Part shown: positions 28,030-39,145 of the stretch, piece by piece
How positions within the stretch are numbered: the stretch's first letter is position 1
Layout of the letters: each line of letters opens with the position of its first letter
DNA from: Alentia gelatinosa
Taxonomy: Eukaryota > Annelida > Polychaeta > Phyllodocida > Polynoidae
DNA: 64,000 nucleotides
Assembly (NCBI GenBank): GCA_950022655.1
Contig: OX465590.1
Location: 39,860,218 to 39,924,217, forward strand
Direction of reading: 5' to 3'
Program-made: the position numbers and the translations under genes
The notes under the pieces: model-generated
What the model saw: only the letters and a program-made list of their open reading frames with translations
What the model was told of the DNA's origin: nothing
Database searches by the model: none

Positions 28030-28575
28030 GGGCCCCGTTGCTCCAGGATTACGACAGAGCTACGGATCGCAGAATAGCGATCCGAGGGCCAAAATGTTGC
28101 TCCTGAAATTTTGCGGATCGTGTCACAATAGCATAGGCGCATCGCCGCGTAAGTTATCAATACTTTTAAAGCGGACCTTCACAGCACTGTGGATTGTATC
28201 GCTGTAGGTTTAAACTAGCCTTGTCTGATATTTCAAATAACGATCCATGGTGGCACCACCAACCCCTGCCCCTTGTTCTTTAACCTATAGGAAATAGCGA
28301 TCCAAACCACCAGGTGTCAGATCAGTTTTAACTATGGTGCCATCTGTATTCAATTAAAGGACTAATTAATCTTCCCCTGTCTCATTCAATATGTGCCCCT
28401 GAATTGTTGTGTCGTATTTGCATTGTAAAAATTAGCGATACTACGGAAATATAGCAATACGGTCCGATATTACTGGAGCAACGCTTTTTTAGTCAGATCG
28501 TTAAAGTGATCGTAAAAATAAAATTGTGATCCGATTATAGCTAGCAATACCACAAAAACAGGAGCAATGGGGCCC
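28030..28575. mobile_element. Family Y foldback MITE
   Basis: Ends GGGCCCCGTTGCTCC and GGAGCAATGGGGCCC over 546 bp, with inner GATCGCAGAATAGCGATC. Fragments are in both tandem duplication units (13517, 17590). Confidence 0.65.
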
Positions 28576-28689
28576 AGACCAAATAATATAAAAAAAGGGC
28601 TTTACCAGGGTGATCGTTGGGGATTTCTTTCTAACTGGCCTCAGTCCCTGTGTCCTAGCCCTCCACCTGTGCCACCACCGCTTTCCTTA

Positions 28690-29113
28690 AGTGGGATTTA
28701 CACGATGGGACAAATGGACCTGAGACTGGTGTACTTCACACCTTTGCACCAGTCGCCAACTATTTCCTGCTGGGTACAAAGTACACAGTCGCCGACTCAG
28801 GGTACTTCCCAGTGTGAATAGGTGTTATTTGAGACCACTGAGACTCACAGATTGGGGGAGAACATGTGAAATACATTTGCTCACCAAAATGCCCCTGTAA
28901 ATTTAAAACCTGTTTAAAGTCAAAATCTCATGAAATTCTGTTCCTTGTTTGGGGTGATTGTGGCCAGCAATTGCAAGGGGGAAAAGTTGTCTCAGCAAAA
29001 AGGAACCCTGTCATTCACCTGAGGAGATTGTGTTCCAGTACTAATTCTCAGCAGAGTTTGTCTCAGACAAACGGCCTGTGAGGTACGTGAATCCCACCGT
29101 GTGAATCCCACTT
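28690..29113. mobile_element. Family I MITE, reference copy
   Basis: Termini AGTGGGATTTACACGATGGG and CACCGTGTGAATCCCACTT lie between TA dinucleotides. The subterminal AATCTCATGAAATTCTGTTC and TTTGTCTCAGACAAACGG occur once here but are expanded into tandem arrays at 45248 and 57380. Confidence 0.65.
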
Positions 29114-29115
29114 TA

Positions 29116-29322
29116 AGCTGGAGACACACCAATCGAAAAATGCTGCAAAACACAAAATGACATGTATGTGAGCTATTATTTCATATCTCACCTGATTATT
29201 GCTTCCAAGACGCAAAATCATCGGTGGGAGATCTTACTATGAAATGATATCTCACATATATGCTATTTTGTTTTGGCGATTCCATAGATCGCCACCATGA
29301 CTCGCTTGGTGTGTGCTCAGCA
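29116..29322. mobile_element. Family X MITE, copy 2
   Basis: It starts directly after the I element at a shared TA (AGCTGGAGACACACCAATCG) and ends CTTGGTGTGTGCTCAGC. Inner repeats around TATTTCATATCTCACC. Confidence 0.6.
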
Positions 29323-29404
29323 TTACCCCACCCACTACCCTCCACCTCAGTCACTGATTCCTGGGGCTGTCAGGCATTAGGAAGTCCCACTGTTGCAAAG
29401 TAGT

Positions 29405-29800
29405 TTTATTAAAGCTTGCTTGCCCTCTAAATACATTGCCTAAAGGTTAGAGTGGTCACATATAGACTTACAGCATGCTTCCAGAAAACTATCCCTTCAC
29501 TATCTGCGTGCTATTCACTGTAATAGTGGGAAAGGAGCAGGGTGCCAGTGTTTCAGGGGTTTAGAGGCATGCTCAGCCGACCATGACCAACAACTCAAGG
29601 CAGAAATACCTCATTGACCAACTGGTGCTTGATTATATTTGGATCCTCGACACAGGCAGTTCATAAATAGCATGTTGACTGGGTGCAAGTGGGTTACAGA
29701 AAAGCCATCCATAAATTGAATGGAACCAAACCTTTTAATTGTTATTCATTTATAATTGCACGCTCATTCATCCATGACAAACAATCTATTTGCTACTAGT
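29405..29800 (+). mobile_element. Family G repeat, diverged copy
   Basis: AAGCTTGCTTGCCCTCTAAA, TGCTTCCAGAAAACTATCCC, GACCATGACCAACAACTCAA and CCTTTTAATTGTTATTCATT align in order with 15437-15857. Confidence 0.6.
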
Positions 29801-29914
29801 TTCTTAATTATATCCATAATTCGATGTTCAAATCGATCACAAAGGCAAATATGATTAGTAGAATATGGTCTCCCTAACCTGGACTCCACTATTTTGCCAT
29901 TTCAGAATGTATAG
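29801..29914. other. Unassigned spacer
   Basis: No recognised feature. Confidence 0.3.
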
Positions 29915-30640
29915 CTTCCTACCACGATAGGCCACGACATGCTTCCCGATCGCTATGATTTGAAATGCCCAAATCGTGGCCTATCGGGAGGTCACCGATA
30001 GTTTCAAATCGTGGACATGGTTTGAAATCGTAGAGCATAGAAACGCCTTTGGAGGACCAAAAACATAAACCATGGTCACGATTCAATCTGTGTATCAATG
30101 TATATGAGTTTTGATATTGAAATATATCATAATTTTGGAAACATTAAATGAATCTGAATAGTTTTTTAGAGGTATTCACAACATAATTTGAAGTTATTTT
30201 TCAGACTATAATACAATCAAATTGAAAAAGATAACTGTGATAGAATCGTGATTCCGATCTGAAACTATTATTTTCAGACCTTTATCCTTAATCAAATGAT
30301 ATCATATTTTCACCGAATATATATCTGTATACGGCCTACCTAATCCTAGAATTTCATAATTTTCCATCTAGTATTTCACCCACAAGAGATATTTTCCCAT
30401 TCAAATACACTACAATACCCTACGACAGGCTACGAAATTTCCAACATGTTGGAAATTATCGGGACCTCTACGATTGGCGTTTTCATCGCAGCCTATCGTG
30501 AGCTGTCGTGGACGGAATCGCAGAAACCTGTTCCACCTACCACGATTTTGCCAGACCTCAGGCTACAATCGGAATGGTGTCGGGAAGGCCGTCGTAAGGC
30601 CAATCGGGACCAGAATCGTGGTAGGTGGGGGCAGGCTTTT
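29915..30640. mobile_element. Large foldback element with CCTACCACGAT ends
   Basis: The left end CCTACCACGATAGGCCACGA and the right end GACCAGAATCGTGGTAGG are inverted. Arms contain CGATAGG/CCTATCG words and ATTTCCAACATGTTGGAAAT at 30437-30456. The interior is AT-rich and non-coding. Confidence 0.5.
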
Positions 30641-30836
30641 AAGGTGTTCATGCTGCATAGAGTGTGAAGAACTCTATTAGATGTGAAATTGTTGTTTCTA
30701 AAATCATGTATATAAATTTTGATCTCACATGATAAGCATGGCAAAGCCGTTAAGACCAGCTTTAAAAATAGCCTGAGGCCTTATGCCACTTTATTGAGCC
30801 CAACCGGGGCCAATACTTATGGTAAACTATCAATTT
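30641..30836. other. Unassigned spacer
   Basis: No recognised feature. Confidence 0.3.
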
Positions 30837-30997
30837 TTATCCTACCCCTAATAAAAAACTCCATAGGCTTAATATTGGGTCACTGTATTCGGTCTGGAGT
30901 TCAGAAAAATGAAAAATATCGCTCTACTGGGATATACTTGACAAATGACGTCATTTGTTAATGTAGAAGTAATTTAGACGGGTGGGGTAGGGTAAAT
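30837..30997 (+). mobile_element. Family B MITE, uninterrupted copy (paralogous empty site)
   Basis: TTATCCTACCCCTAATAAAA, CATAGGCTTAATATTGGG, CGGTCTGGAGTTCAGAAAAA, AAATGACGTCATTT, then GTTAATGTAGAAGT joined directly to AATTTAGACGGG. It is the same unit as 3016-3149 plus 8389-8414 without the retrotransposon. Confidence 0.85.
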
Positions 30998-31158
30998 TCT
31001 AAACCGAGTCTAACCGATTCTAACTCGAGTTAGTTGTATTATTGTTCATCGCACTCCGGCAAGATCGCGTATTACTGCTCTCGGCTTCGCCTTGCACAGT
31101 AATAAGCGATCTTGCCGTCGTGCGATAAACAACAACGACTAACTCTTGTTTGGTTTCT
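30998..31158. repeat. Long palindrome with CTCGGCTTCGCCTTG loop
   Basis: Arms TAACTCGAGTTAGTTG..CTCCGGCAAGATCGCG and CGATCTTGCCGTCGTGCG..CGACTAACTC; loop at 31080-31094. Counterpart of 8419-8562. Confidence 0.75.
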
Positions 31159-31560
31159 CTTAGTATCTCTTATGCTCAATAAAGAAAGTTTTACAAATTT
31201 CTTTTTAGAAATTAAAGACTTGAGAAAGTCTAGTCCAGTCATTAAATGCGAGCAGCTCATTGAGTTAGTGGTAGACACAGGGACTGTGACCCGTGGGAAC
31301 AGGGCGTGTGATGCGACGGGGAGGGAGGGGTCTGCTATTAGGTGGGTGGAGGCTTGGTGTAGGGCATATAAACAGCATGGGGACGTAGAAGGCTGTATAT
31401 ATATGTTCTAGGGCTATAATGGTTGGATAGATGTTCCCACGATGTATAGTGCTAGGCCTTTGGTGTAGGTGATATATTTTTGGGAGAATGTGTATAATGC
31501 ATAGTGCTCCATTGTATAGTCGCATTGGAATATGAAAGGAATTATTTCTTTGTTGGAAAG
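31159..31560. other. Unassigned spacer
   Basis: No supported gene: the 99-codon and 114-codon frames overlap on opposite strands and show no domain. Confidence 0.35.
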
Positions 31561-31680
31561 TACTTATATAGAACTGCGTCGAGAATCGTATGAATAGACA
31601 ATACTCCACGAGGTGGGATGCGCCGCAATCGACATCGACACGAAGCCTCTGCGACCATGCCTCTGCGATTAGACTCTGTT
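31561..31680. repeat. Family A palindromic remnant
   Basis: GAGAATCGTATGAATAGACA..ATACTCCACGAGGT matches the palindromic A subfamily at 39770-39925 and the 51.5-53 kb array. Confidence 0.5.
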
Positions 31681-31934
31681 TAAGGATTTTGAATTAGATA
31701 GATAAAAGATACATATATGCCCGTATGCCTTGCAAATTTAGTGAGTTACAATAAGGTTTAAGTGTCTCAAATTAATACTTTCTTATTTTTACCTGATACA
31801 GAGGTTCTAGAAAATAAATTGTTGATCTATATGTCATGGTTAACATTGATGTGCTATATCGTGAATCATATATCTAAAAATGAGAATAACACCCCAGGAT
31901 ATGCACATGTGCCCTGGTTGTATTGTGGGGCATA
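31681..31934. other. Unassigned spacer
   Basis: No recognised feature. Confidence 0.3.
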
Positions 31935-32273
31935 TCGGGACCATGATCCCTTTTTATACAGAAGAATCCATTTTGATGCATGGTGAAGAGGCGTGTCCAG
32001 ACATTTGTCTACGATATTGACTCCCTCGATAAGCCCCGATATCAACCTTTTCTATCAGAGCCATATCGATAGGTCTAAATTTCTGTCGTAAAGCCTGGCG
32101 TCTATTGTGCTCCCGAGACACTGCGATATACCTTATTATGTATCTCCAGACACAAAATCGATATTGCGTTGAAAAGTCAACTTTAATCCGCAGCTGATGC
32201 ACCCGAGGATGCACCCAGATGCACGCATCGTGAGATCTATCGTAGGGTATCGTGAGCTCAGTGGACACGAGGC
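31935..32273. repeat. Diverged family H-like element
   Basis: Contains TCTACGATATTGACTCCC, GGTCTAAATTTCTGTCGTA and ends CAGTGGACACGAGGCC at a TA shared with the E element. The left end is not resolved. Confidence 0.45.
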
Positions 32274-32275
32274 CT

Positions 32276-32708
32276 AAAGGGTGGCGTCCACAAAACACGA
32301 CAAGGCTACGACAAGCGCTGACAAGAAATTTCCAATCGCTGCTTGTCGCGGCCTTGTCGTAAGGTAGGGGGTTTTACGACAGCGTTGTCAGAGGGTGTCG
32401 GGAAGTGCACGCTCCACCAAAATTGACTATCGTAGACCTCTGCAACATGCTCTCGACACGCCATGACACTCCACGACAAAGGTCCAGTCATAGGAAAAAA
32501 CATGTTCCATTTTGTCGTAACCTTGTCAGAAGGCCCACAACAAGCTTCCAGTCGCAGCCTGTCATGGCCTTGTCGTAGACTCTTGTCAGGAACTGGGGTC
32601 CACCAACCACGACAAGGCTATACAATAAGCCTTCCAATCATAGGCCTGTCGTGGACCTTGTCGGAAAGCCAATGTCGTAGCCTTGTCGTGGTTGGTGGAC
32701 GCCCGCCT
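32276..32708. mobile_element. Family E foldback MITE, copy 2
   Basis: 433 bp between TA (32274-32275) and TA (32709-32710). AAGGGTGGCGTCCAC at the left and GTTGGTGGACGCCCGCCT at the right, with the AAGTGCACGCTCCACCAAAA core as in 20777-21197. Confidence 0.7.
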
Positions 32709-32710
32709 TA

Positions 32711-33029
32711 AGAAGAGATTTAATCTGGAGCCCACGTTCAGAAACCTGCCCAGTGACAGCGGTTATTTCCGACGCACCGTCCTCCTGGCGTGGTGAGTTT
32801 TGATGACCCCATCCTGACACCTTAATGGGATTTTTCTGTGCTGTTTGCGGCGATGCTGGCCGGATGATGATGGCAGTGCCTGGTATCACACACCACAGGG
32901 TGCCTGTCAGCCCCAATCTCCACCCCACCGCCGTGCAGGGCCCGTGGAGGGGGGAAATTACCTTTCATTCGGTGTTAAATACACCCATTGAACATTTATA
33001 GGGCACAGAGTGATCGCTAGTTCGGTCAT
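32711..33029. other. Unassigned spacer
   Basis: No supported gene or known repeat. Open frames lack domains. Confidence 0.3.
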
Positions 33030-33260
33030 CATCCACCAGGAAATTGTAAGATAGCGCAACTGTTATCAGTTGTTATAACTTATAGATGATATTAGGACAA
33101 GGCTGAAAGTCTTCCTTGGCAAGCCCCCCAAAATAATTTTTGATAAAATCCATTGATGATTGGTCCTGCCACCTTGTGTTTTGGAAAGAGTCGGGGGGGG
33201 GGGGGGGGGCAAGATGGCCGCGTCCATAGCACAATAGATATGTGCCACACAGGCCAGGAA
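33030..33260 (+). repeat. Family U repeat, copy 1 (with G18 run)
   Basis: CCAGGAAATTGTAAGATAGC, ATCAGTTGTTATAACTTATA and CAAGATGGCCGCGTCCATAG match 33555-33800 and, inverted, 37085-37330. A run of 18 G lies at about 33193-33210. Confidence 0.6.
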
Positions 33261-33554
33261 GGCATATTAGGGACTATTGTAGAATGTGAAATTAAATAGT
33301 CTTTCCCTAAAAGATCTTATAGATTAACTTGTGCTGCATATCTAATTAGCTTAAGTAAGCACTTGTTTGTATATATCAAGTGAAGAAAACATTCACTGAA
33401 ATTACAATATCAAAATATTGCATCTTTCCCAACTAAACCTGTTTCTCCATTTTTCGCCCACGACGACAATGCTTTGATTTATGGCAGGCATAAAAAAATG
33501 GGCTTTTTGGTACTTTTCTATATTCATAATACATATAGGACACAGACTTTGGTA
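33261..33554. other. Unassigned spacer
   Basis: No recognised feature. Confidence 0.3.
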
Positions 33555-33800
33555 GGTCTGCCATTATCTGCCAGGAAATTGTAAGATAGCGCCATTGTAG
33601 TCGGGGGACAACCACTATTATCAGTTGTTATAATCTATAGATAATACTGAGAAAAAGCTGACACTCCTGCTTGGCAAGCCCCAAAAATATTGATGAAATC
33701 GATTGATAATTGGTCCCGCCACCTGGTGTTTTGGATAGTGTCAGAGGGCAAGATGGCCGCCTCCATAGCACAATAGCTATGTGCTTTATAGGCAATGTTA
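33555..33800 (+). repeat. Family U repeat, copy 2
   Basis: CCAGGAAATTGTAAGATAGC, TATCAGTTGTTATAATCTAT, ATTGGTCCCGCCACCTGGTG and GGGCAAGATGGCCGCCTCCA in the same order as copy 1. Confidence 0.6.
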
Positions 33801-34539
33801 AAAAAGTGCGCTCACACGGCGATGTGTCGCCTCTATGGTGTGATAGGTGTTCAAGTAATGAAGGATTTGTCGGCTCAATAGTCAGCACAGAAGGAGGGGC
33901 GTTTTTCACAGCACGATTTGTTGTGAGCGCGGCCATGAATTGCTAATATCCAGTGTGTAATTTGATGGCAATGCGCGGAAGAATTTGGGACAAAGGTCAG
34001 AGCATTGAGGAGAATATAAAATCCAGACCCACTCCAACTACAATGTTTCAAAACTGAAAGGAATTAAGGAGCATCAAATAGTTATGAGATTGGGGATGAT
34101 CTGGAGGACGCTGTTGTTTGGGATCTGTCGAAAAGTTCACATTCCATTCCGGATTCACCATCTTTTACGACATTGGTCTTTTACGACATTACACTTTCAC
34201 GAATTCGCAGACGGCTTTCGGCAGAAAGTAGTTCCTGGAAAGGAGGCGTATTCAAATGAGGCTGAGGCGAATGTTCCCGGAGGGCGAACATTCAGGTGGT
34301 CAGGGATGCCGGTAATCAGCGGCGGTAATGGATCGTCAAGCGCGCCACCTGGTGAGGGCTTGAGGAAATGACAGGATTCCAAAAAGGCAGTTTCTCTGGA
34401 CGCTTGGTGTGACACGCTAACGGATTAAGATCCCAGAACCGCGACGCAGGGAGAGAAAAACGCTAATTAGAGACGAGCTGACATAGTTGCTAGCACTCTC
34501 CCAGCATAGATTCTGCGCCTATCCCGGCGTTTACATCAG
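33801..34539. other. Unassigned spacer
   Basis: No gene accepted. A 95-codon frame at 34084-34371 has no homologous domain that I recognise and overlaps another frame on the opposite strand. Confidence 0.3.
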
Positions 34540-34920
34540 GGACCTGTTTCACTAGTTTCGTGACAAAAGTGTCAAGTCAGACATGAAAAGTGGCAGCAAC
34601 AGTGCAAGCAAGAATGGACAAAACGAAATCACGTTTCATAACGAAGAGTATTGGTCGATACGTGTAAACGTTAAGTAAAAGTTGATCTCAATTCCTTTAA
34701 AAAAACTGCAGACCTAACGTGACAATATCATAAACCCGAAATGATATGTGATTCCTGTGATATGTAGATTTGTCTAATTCTCATGATGTGTAGATTCGTC
34801 TAATTCTTATGTTTGGAGTCTGTCTTTTCCTAAGGACAGCTCCTTGTGTTGTCACAAAACTAGACAACCCCAATGTCTGAATGGTGTCACAGACATGTCA
34901 CAAAACTAGTGAAACAGGTC
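34540..34920. mobile_element. Family D MITE, long variant
   Basis: GGGACCTGTTTCACTAGTTT at the left and AAAACTAGTGAAACAGGTCC at the right, with CAG on both sides. The interior is like 17862-18132 plus a central unmatched part at 34655-34760. Confidence 0.65.
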
Positions 34921-34924
34921 CCAG

Positions 34925-35260
34925 ATGACTAAATAGGTGGTGACTATAGATCGTCAAGCAAGTAGTCCTCAGGTGGTGGCAATGTCCACCGCAAAAGTCA
35001 TAAGCCTCAGAATATACTCGAGCATTTACATTGACGACTAACCTGGCATTTACACTGGACGACTAAATATGTGGCGACTGTAGATTGTCAGCCAATAGTC
35101 GTCAGGTTGTGGCAATGTCCACCGCAAAAAGTTGTCGAACTCAGAATATACACAAGCGTTTACACTGACGACTATGAGTTTTCACAGAATCTCCATGTGT
35201 GTAGTCGACTTATTCAAGCTCACTTGAATTATTCGCCGGTGTCAGAGCGTGTCCGATAAT
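34925..35260. repeat. Family N repeats, two tandem parts
   Basis: GACTATAGATCGTCAAGC / GACTGTAGATTGTCAGCC and GTGGCAATGTCCACCGCAAA occur twice, about 120 bp apart. Inverse of the block at 25080-25130. Confidence 0.5.
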
Positions 35261-35967
35261 CGTCAGGTAGGAACCCTCCGCAATTATGGACAAGCGAGAA
35301 ATGGAATCGCTCAATATTTCTCGCCTTCAAGGTAGGAGGGAGTTTTGCCCACTCGTCTATGATGTTCCGACACACTAGGCAAGTCAAGGCAGAGAGAAAA
35401 TGGTAGCGATTAACTCCTATGAGCGATTACTGAAAAACTTGCCAAGTATGTGCGATGTTTGATATTTGGCGATTACTATATTGACGAGTAAAGTGAGAAG
35501 AGTGAGTGATCATGCGACTATAAAACTCAATCTGATTGGCTGATGGGTTGTCGTTGATAGTACTTGCTCATATATCGCTAACATGAACCAAAAACTTGGT
35601 GTGTCTGCATTTTCAGAACAACCCTAGCAATTCTGCTTTGGCGATAATGTCGGCGAATTTTGCACTCTCTTGGCGAGAATATCAAACATGTTTGATATTA
35701 TTGCTCATGGGATGTGCTGGCGACTCTTCCCGTCTTCCTGATAAGACGGGAAGTATTGTTCGGCGAATGCATCTCACCCATAAACCACATCTACCTGGCA
35801 GCTTAAGCCTCTTAAATAAAGCGCGCATATCACAAGACTTATACTTAATTAGCAGAAAGAGAGCTCCCACCTTAATTAGACACCGTACTTGCCGTGTATA
35901 TGTGTTTTATGACAATGGAATCAAGATGGCAGATGAGGTGTACTCCCACGTGGAGTGCTCTTCTTAC
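35261..35967. other. Unassigned spacer
   Basis: Small palindromes such as ATATCAAACATGTTTGATAT (35680-35699) and CTTCCCGTCTTCCTGATAAG..ACGGGAAG occur. The 130-codon frame at 35596-35988 overlaps other frames and carries no domain. Confidence 0.35.
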
Positions 35968-36702
35968 CCTTTCACTACGCTGCATTAGGCGGTGCGTCCA
36001 CCAACCACGACAAGGCTGCGACAAGGGCTTTCCGACAGGGTCCACGACAGCTCTACGATTGGAAGCCTTGTCGTAGCCTTGTCGTGGTTGGTGGACCACA
36101 GTTCCCGACAAGAGGCTACGACAAGGCCACGATAGGCTGCGACATGAAGCTTATCGGGGGCCTGTCGGGGGCCTTCCGACAAGGTTACGACAGAATCGAA
36201 CATGTTCGATTTTGGAGCCGTGTCGTGGCGTGTCGTGGCGTGTCGGGAGGTTGTCGCAGAGGTCTACGATAGAATATTTAGGTGGAGCGTGGACGTCCTG
36301 ACAGGCTGCGACAAGGGGTCACGACAGCCCCCCTTCTCACGACAAGGCTGAGACAAGGCTGCGATTGGAACTTTCTTGTCGGCGCGTGTCTCAGCCCTGT
36401 CGTGGTTGGTGGACGCACCCCCTAATACCAAATACACACCCTGTAATACACTGTTGTAGTACCATTTTCACCCCTGTAGCACGGTGGCTCTTTTCACAAT
36501 ATCCACAGTGACGTCATCATATCACACCCCCATTGTAATCCAAAATAGCTATGATGTTATATGATAGATATGAATTAACTATGATATACTTTTACATTGG
36601 CTAGAAAAATATCATCGAAATATTCACTTTATTTCATTGAAAAATAGTAATTATTTAGATTTTGGAAATGATGCCTGAAGGCATCATAGCGTAGCTAAAG
36701 GG
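35968..36702. mobile_element. piggyBac-like MITE (family M), split by a family E element
   Basis: CCTTTCACTACGC at the left and GCTAAAGGG|TTAA at the right. Interior blocks CCAAATACACACCCTG and GTGACGTCATCATATCACA match 42551-42690. One GATGCCTGAAGGCATC hairpin lies near 36669. Interrupted by E at 35988-36422. Confidence 0.65.
35988..36422. mobile_element. Family E foldback MITE, copy 3 (nested)
   Basis: 435 bp between TA dinucleotides (35986-35987, 36423-36424). GGCGGTGCGTCCACCAACC and GGTTGGTGGACGCACCCCC. The arms are nearly self-complementary with ACATGTTCGA at the inner part. Confidence 0.7.
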
Positions 36703-36724
36703 TTAAATGAGGATAGCGATGGTG

Positions 36725-37033
36725 CACCCCTCTCATAAGATCTCACACTCTCTAAGTGGTATTCTGTACTCTCACTACGCTCTATAGGAGAAGAGTTCTT
36801 AACGAAATAGGCTTAGAGCCTTGAGAATCCACTGGCCTGCCTCCGGTGCTAAAGACGTACAATGCAACCCAAAGATTCCTATATCTCAATGATGCAACCT
36901 AGCGGGAATACTGTGTGCCAGGGGGTTCTCAAGGCTCTAAGCATAGTTCGTTAAGAATTCCTCTACCATAGAGCGTAGTGAGAACCTTGTACAGAATACC
37001 ACTTAGAGAGTGTGACATCATATGAGAGAGGTG
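36725..37033. mobile_element. Family O foldback MITE, copy 1
   Basis: Left CACCCCTCTCATAAGATCTC, right GACATCATATGAGAGAGGTG. Inner arms GGCTTAGAGCCTTGAGAATC and GGTTCTCAAGGCTCTAAGC. Copies are at 50613 and 55617. Confidence 0.7.
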
Positions 37034-37084
37034 GATAGTTATAGGTAGAGCAAGAATGAGAAAAGAAGAATACCACATGTATGC

Positions 37085-37330
37085 CTAATGACACCTGTAT
37101 AGGGCACATATCTATTGTGTTATGGAGGCGGTCATCTTGCCCTCCAACGCTAAACAAAGCAATAGATGGCAGGTCCAGTTAGCAATGGATTTTTATGTTA
37201 TGTTTTTTTTTAATTTGGAGTTTGCATAAAGGGTTTTAGCCTCGTCTCATGATTATCCATAGATAATGACAACACAAAATAGTGGTTGTCCCCCGACTAC
37301 AGTGGCGCTATCTTCCAATTCCTGACAGAT
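37085..37330 (-). repeat. Family U repeat, copy 3 (inverted)
   Basis: GGAGGCGGTCATCTTGCCCT, TTGTCCCCCGACTACAGTGG and CGCTATCTTCCAATTCCTG are the complement of blocks at 33555-33800. Confidence 0.6.
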
Positions 37331-37384
37331 AATGGCGGAACTAGCAATCTCTTTGTACCCTATTGGTTTACAATATACAACTTT

Positions 37385-37945
37385 ATTTGCTAAACTGGAT
37401 GAACTCGAGGTTGAATTTCGATGTCAACCTCGAGTGGTTTACAAAGCTGCGTGTCCACAAAACCATCGTGTGCTGCATTTATTATCAATCTTTTCGAATA
37501 AATTAAACCTAGTAATTTCCACATTGAAGGGTATATCAATAGGGACTATTTCTTTGTTCTAAAGCCCAAAGGGACTATTTTTCCGTATACCATGGTTTTG
37601 AAGGCCGTATATTATGTACCTGGGGCCCGTTTAATAACCGAGGCTCGTATATATGAAGACCCTTTTCTGTACCTCGTACAAGGATTATCGTTTGATAATC
37701 TTAAGTCTGTTCGCTAAGACAGTATCAACCGTCCATAAGGTCGTCTGTAAGTGTTGAATAAAGTTGACCCACATCGTCCTTGGGTCTCCTTGGGGTACAG
37801 AAAGTGATCTTCATGTACGATCCTCGATTATTAAACAGACCCCTGAATCCGTATACCACAGTTATGGTATCTGACAGTCTTTGAACAATGGGTGGTAGTT
37901 TACTCCATAGATTTTCAATGGGGACTTTGTATACGACGGATAATA
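37385..37945 (+). repeat. Family T repeat, interrupted by C
   Basis: CAACCTCGAGTGGTTTACAA, CACAAAACCATCGTG, GGGACTATTTTTCCGTATAC and ATCCGTATACCACAGTTATG align with 63275-63670. The C element at 37623 splits it. Confidence 0.65.
37623..37842 (-). mobile_element. Family C MITE, copy 3 (nested in T)
   Basis: GGGCCCGTTTAATAACCGAG and TCGATTATTAAACAGACCC, with CTG on both sides (37620-37622, 37843-37845). The uninterrupted T copy at 63530-63560 shows what was there before. Confidence 0.75.
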
Positions 37946-38469
37946 AACTACACGTATGAATAGAGATTTTGATTTATCCTTAGACACCAGAAGGTATCCT
38001 TTGTTGTCGGTCACCTCTGGACTTGTGTTGGTGTAAATATAGTCGCCGTTCGATGGCTTAGCATCTGTCTCTTATTGATCTGTTTATGAAACGTCTTATT
38101 GAAAAGTGTCATGTCAGCAGACCTCTCCCAGCTGACACGTGATCAATACGTCACGTTAACAATGCATCACGTGGGCTGCACTGTGCCTGACGGGGAAACA
38201 GGCGCTGTCCCATGTGACGCCGTTTTGACGAAGCCGGGGAGGTTTACCACTATAATATAGGACTCTCTATACTTCTAGTGTTATTTACTTATGCTATGGG
38301 GCCGTCCATAAAGTATGTACGCCGAATTTCCGATTTTTTTTACCCAATCCCAAACCCCTCCCGATTATGTACGCAATAGAATGACGACGACGTCATATAT
38401 GCGATTGACCAATCAGCGGCCAGGAGATCATAGAGCAGACAAGACATTTAAACTTGGAGATTTATACGT
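37946..38469. other. Unassigned spacer
   Basis: No gene recognised. CCATAAAGTATGTACGCCGA and CGATTATGTACGCAATAGA may be an old repeat terminus. Confidence 0.3.
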
Positions 38470-38725
38470 TTCTAATTGGATTCACAAAGTAATTTGAATT
38501 ATTCTGTTCCTAATTGGGGTTGTGAAGTAACTTGAATCATTGTGATATTGTGATGCTATTCTAATGTCCATGAGAGGGGTGATTTAAATCCAGAAACACA
38601 CTTGAATCGTAAATTAAACAATACTTCACTTGTTTGGATGTATCGTAATCGTCACTCGGCTTCACCTCGATGAAGATCGCAGCAAATCCAAACTCATGGA
38701 GTATTGCCTATTTACATGATTCTCG
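38470..38725. repeat. Family A palindromic subfamily
   Basis: AATCGTAAATTAAACAATAC...CGTCACTCGGCTTCACCTCG (loop 38655-38669)...AACTCATGGAGTATTGCC. Matches 39770-39925. Confidence 0.6.
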
Positions 38726-38814
38726 ATCCGGTTCCAAATGTTAAGTGAAGAATATATTATGACTTGTAAAATTTGACCTAAGTATAATATAACTTGAACA
38801 AACGTACGACAATA

Positions 38815-39145
38815 TCGTAAAACCGGATCACCACGCCAAACTCCAGTCGTCGCATACGGGAGCCCAGATTAAAACGAATAAGGTTTTGATTTTATCCTAA
38901 CCCGTGTAAATGATATTTTTATGTGAGGATAATAACAAAAAACATGATAAAAACTTTCTGAAGTCCTCCATATAGCTCTCCTTGCTGCTCTGAAGGCGCT
39001 TGGAACTACTTTCAGCTGCTGATCTCTGATTGGTCCATTTTTTGTACGCTCCCTAGGAGCAATTTTTCATCCGTATGCGACATACGGGCGCATACGGATA
39101 GTCAATGTTAAGCCCATGGGATTTTATATTAGGGGTAGGATAAAT
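38815..39145 (-). mobile_element. Family B (long form), inverted diverged copy
   Basis: ATCGTAAAACCGGATC..CACGCCAAACTCCAGTCGTC at the left and TGTTAAGCCCATGGGA..TTATATTAGGGGTAGGATAA at the right are the complement of the ends of 1503-1795. Confidence 0.6.

Noticed and set aside
35596..35988. 130-codon plus-strand frame
   Set aside because: No domain, an opposing frame of similar quality, and its end lies inside a MITE.
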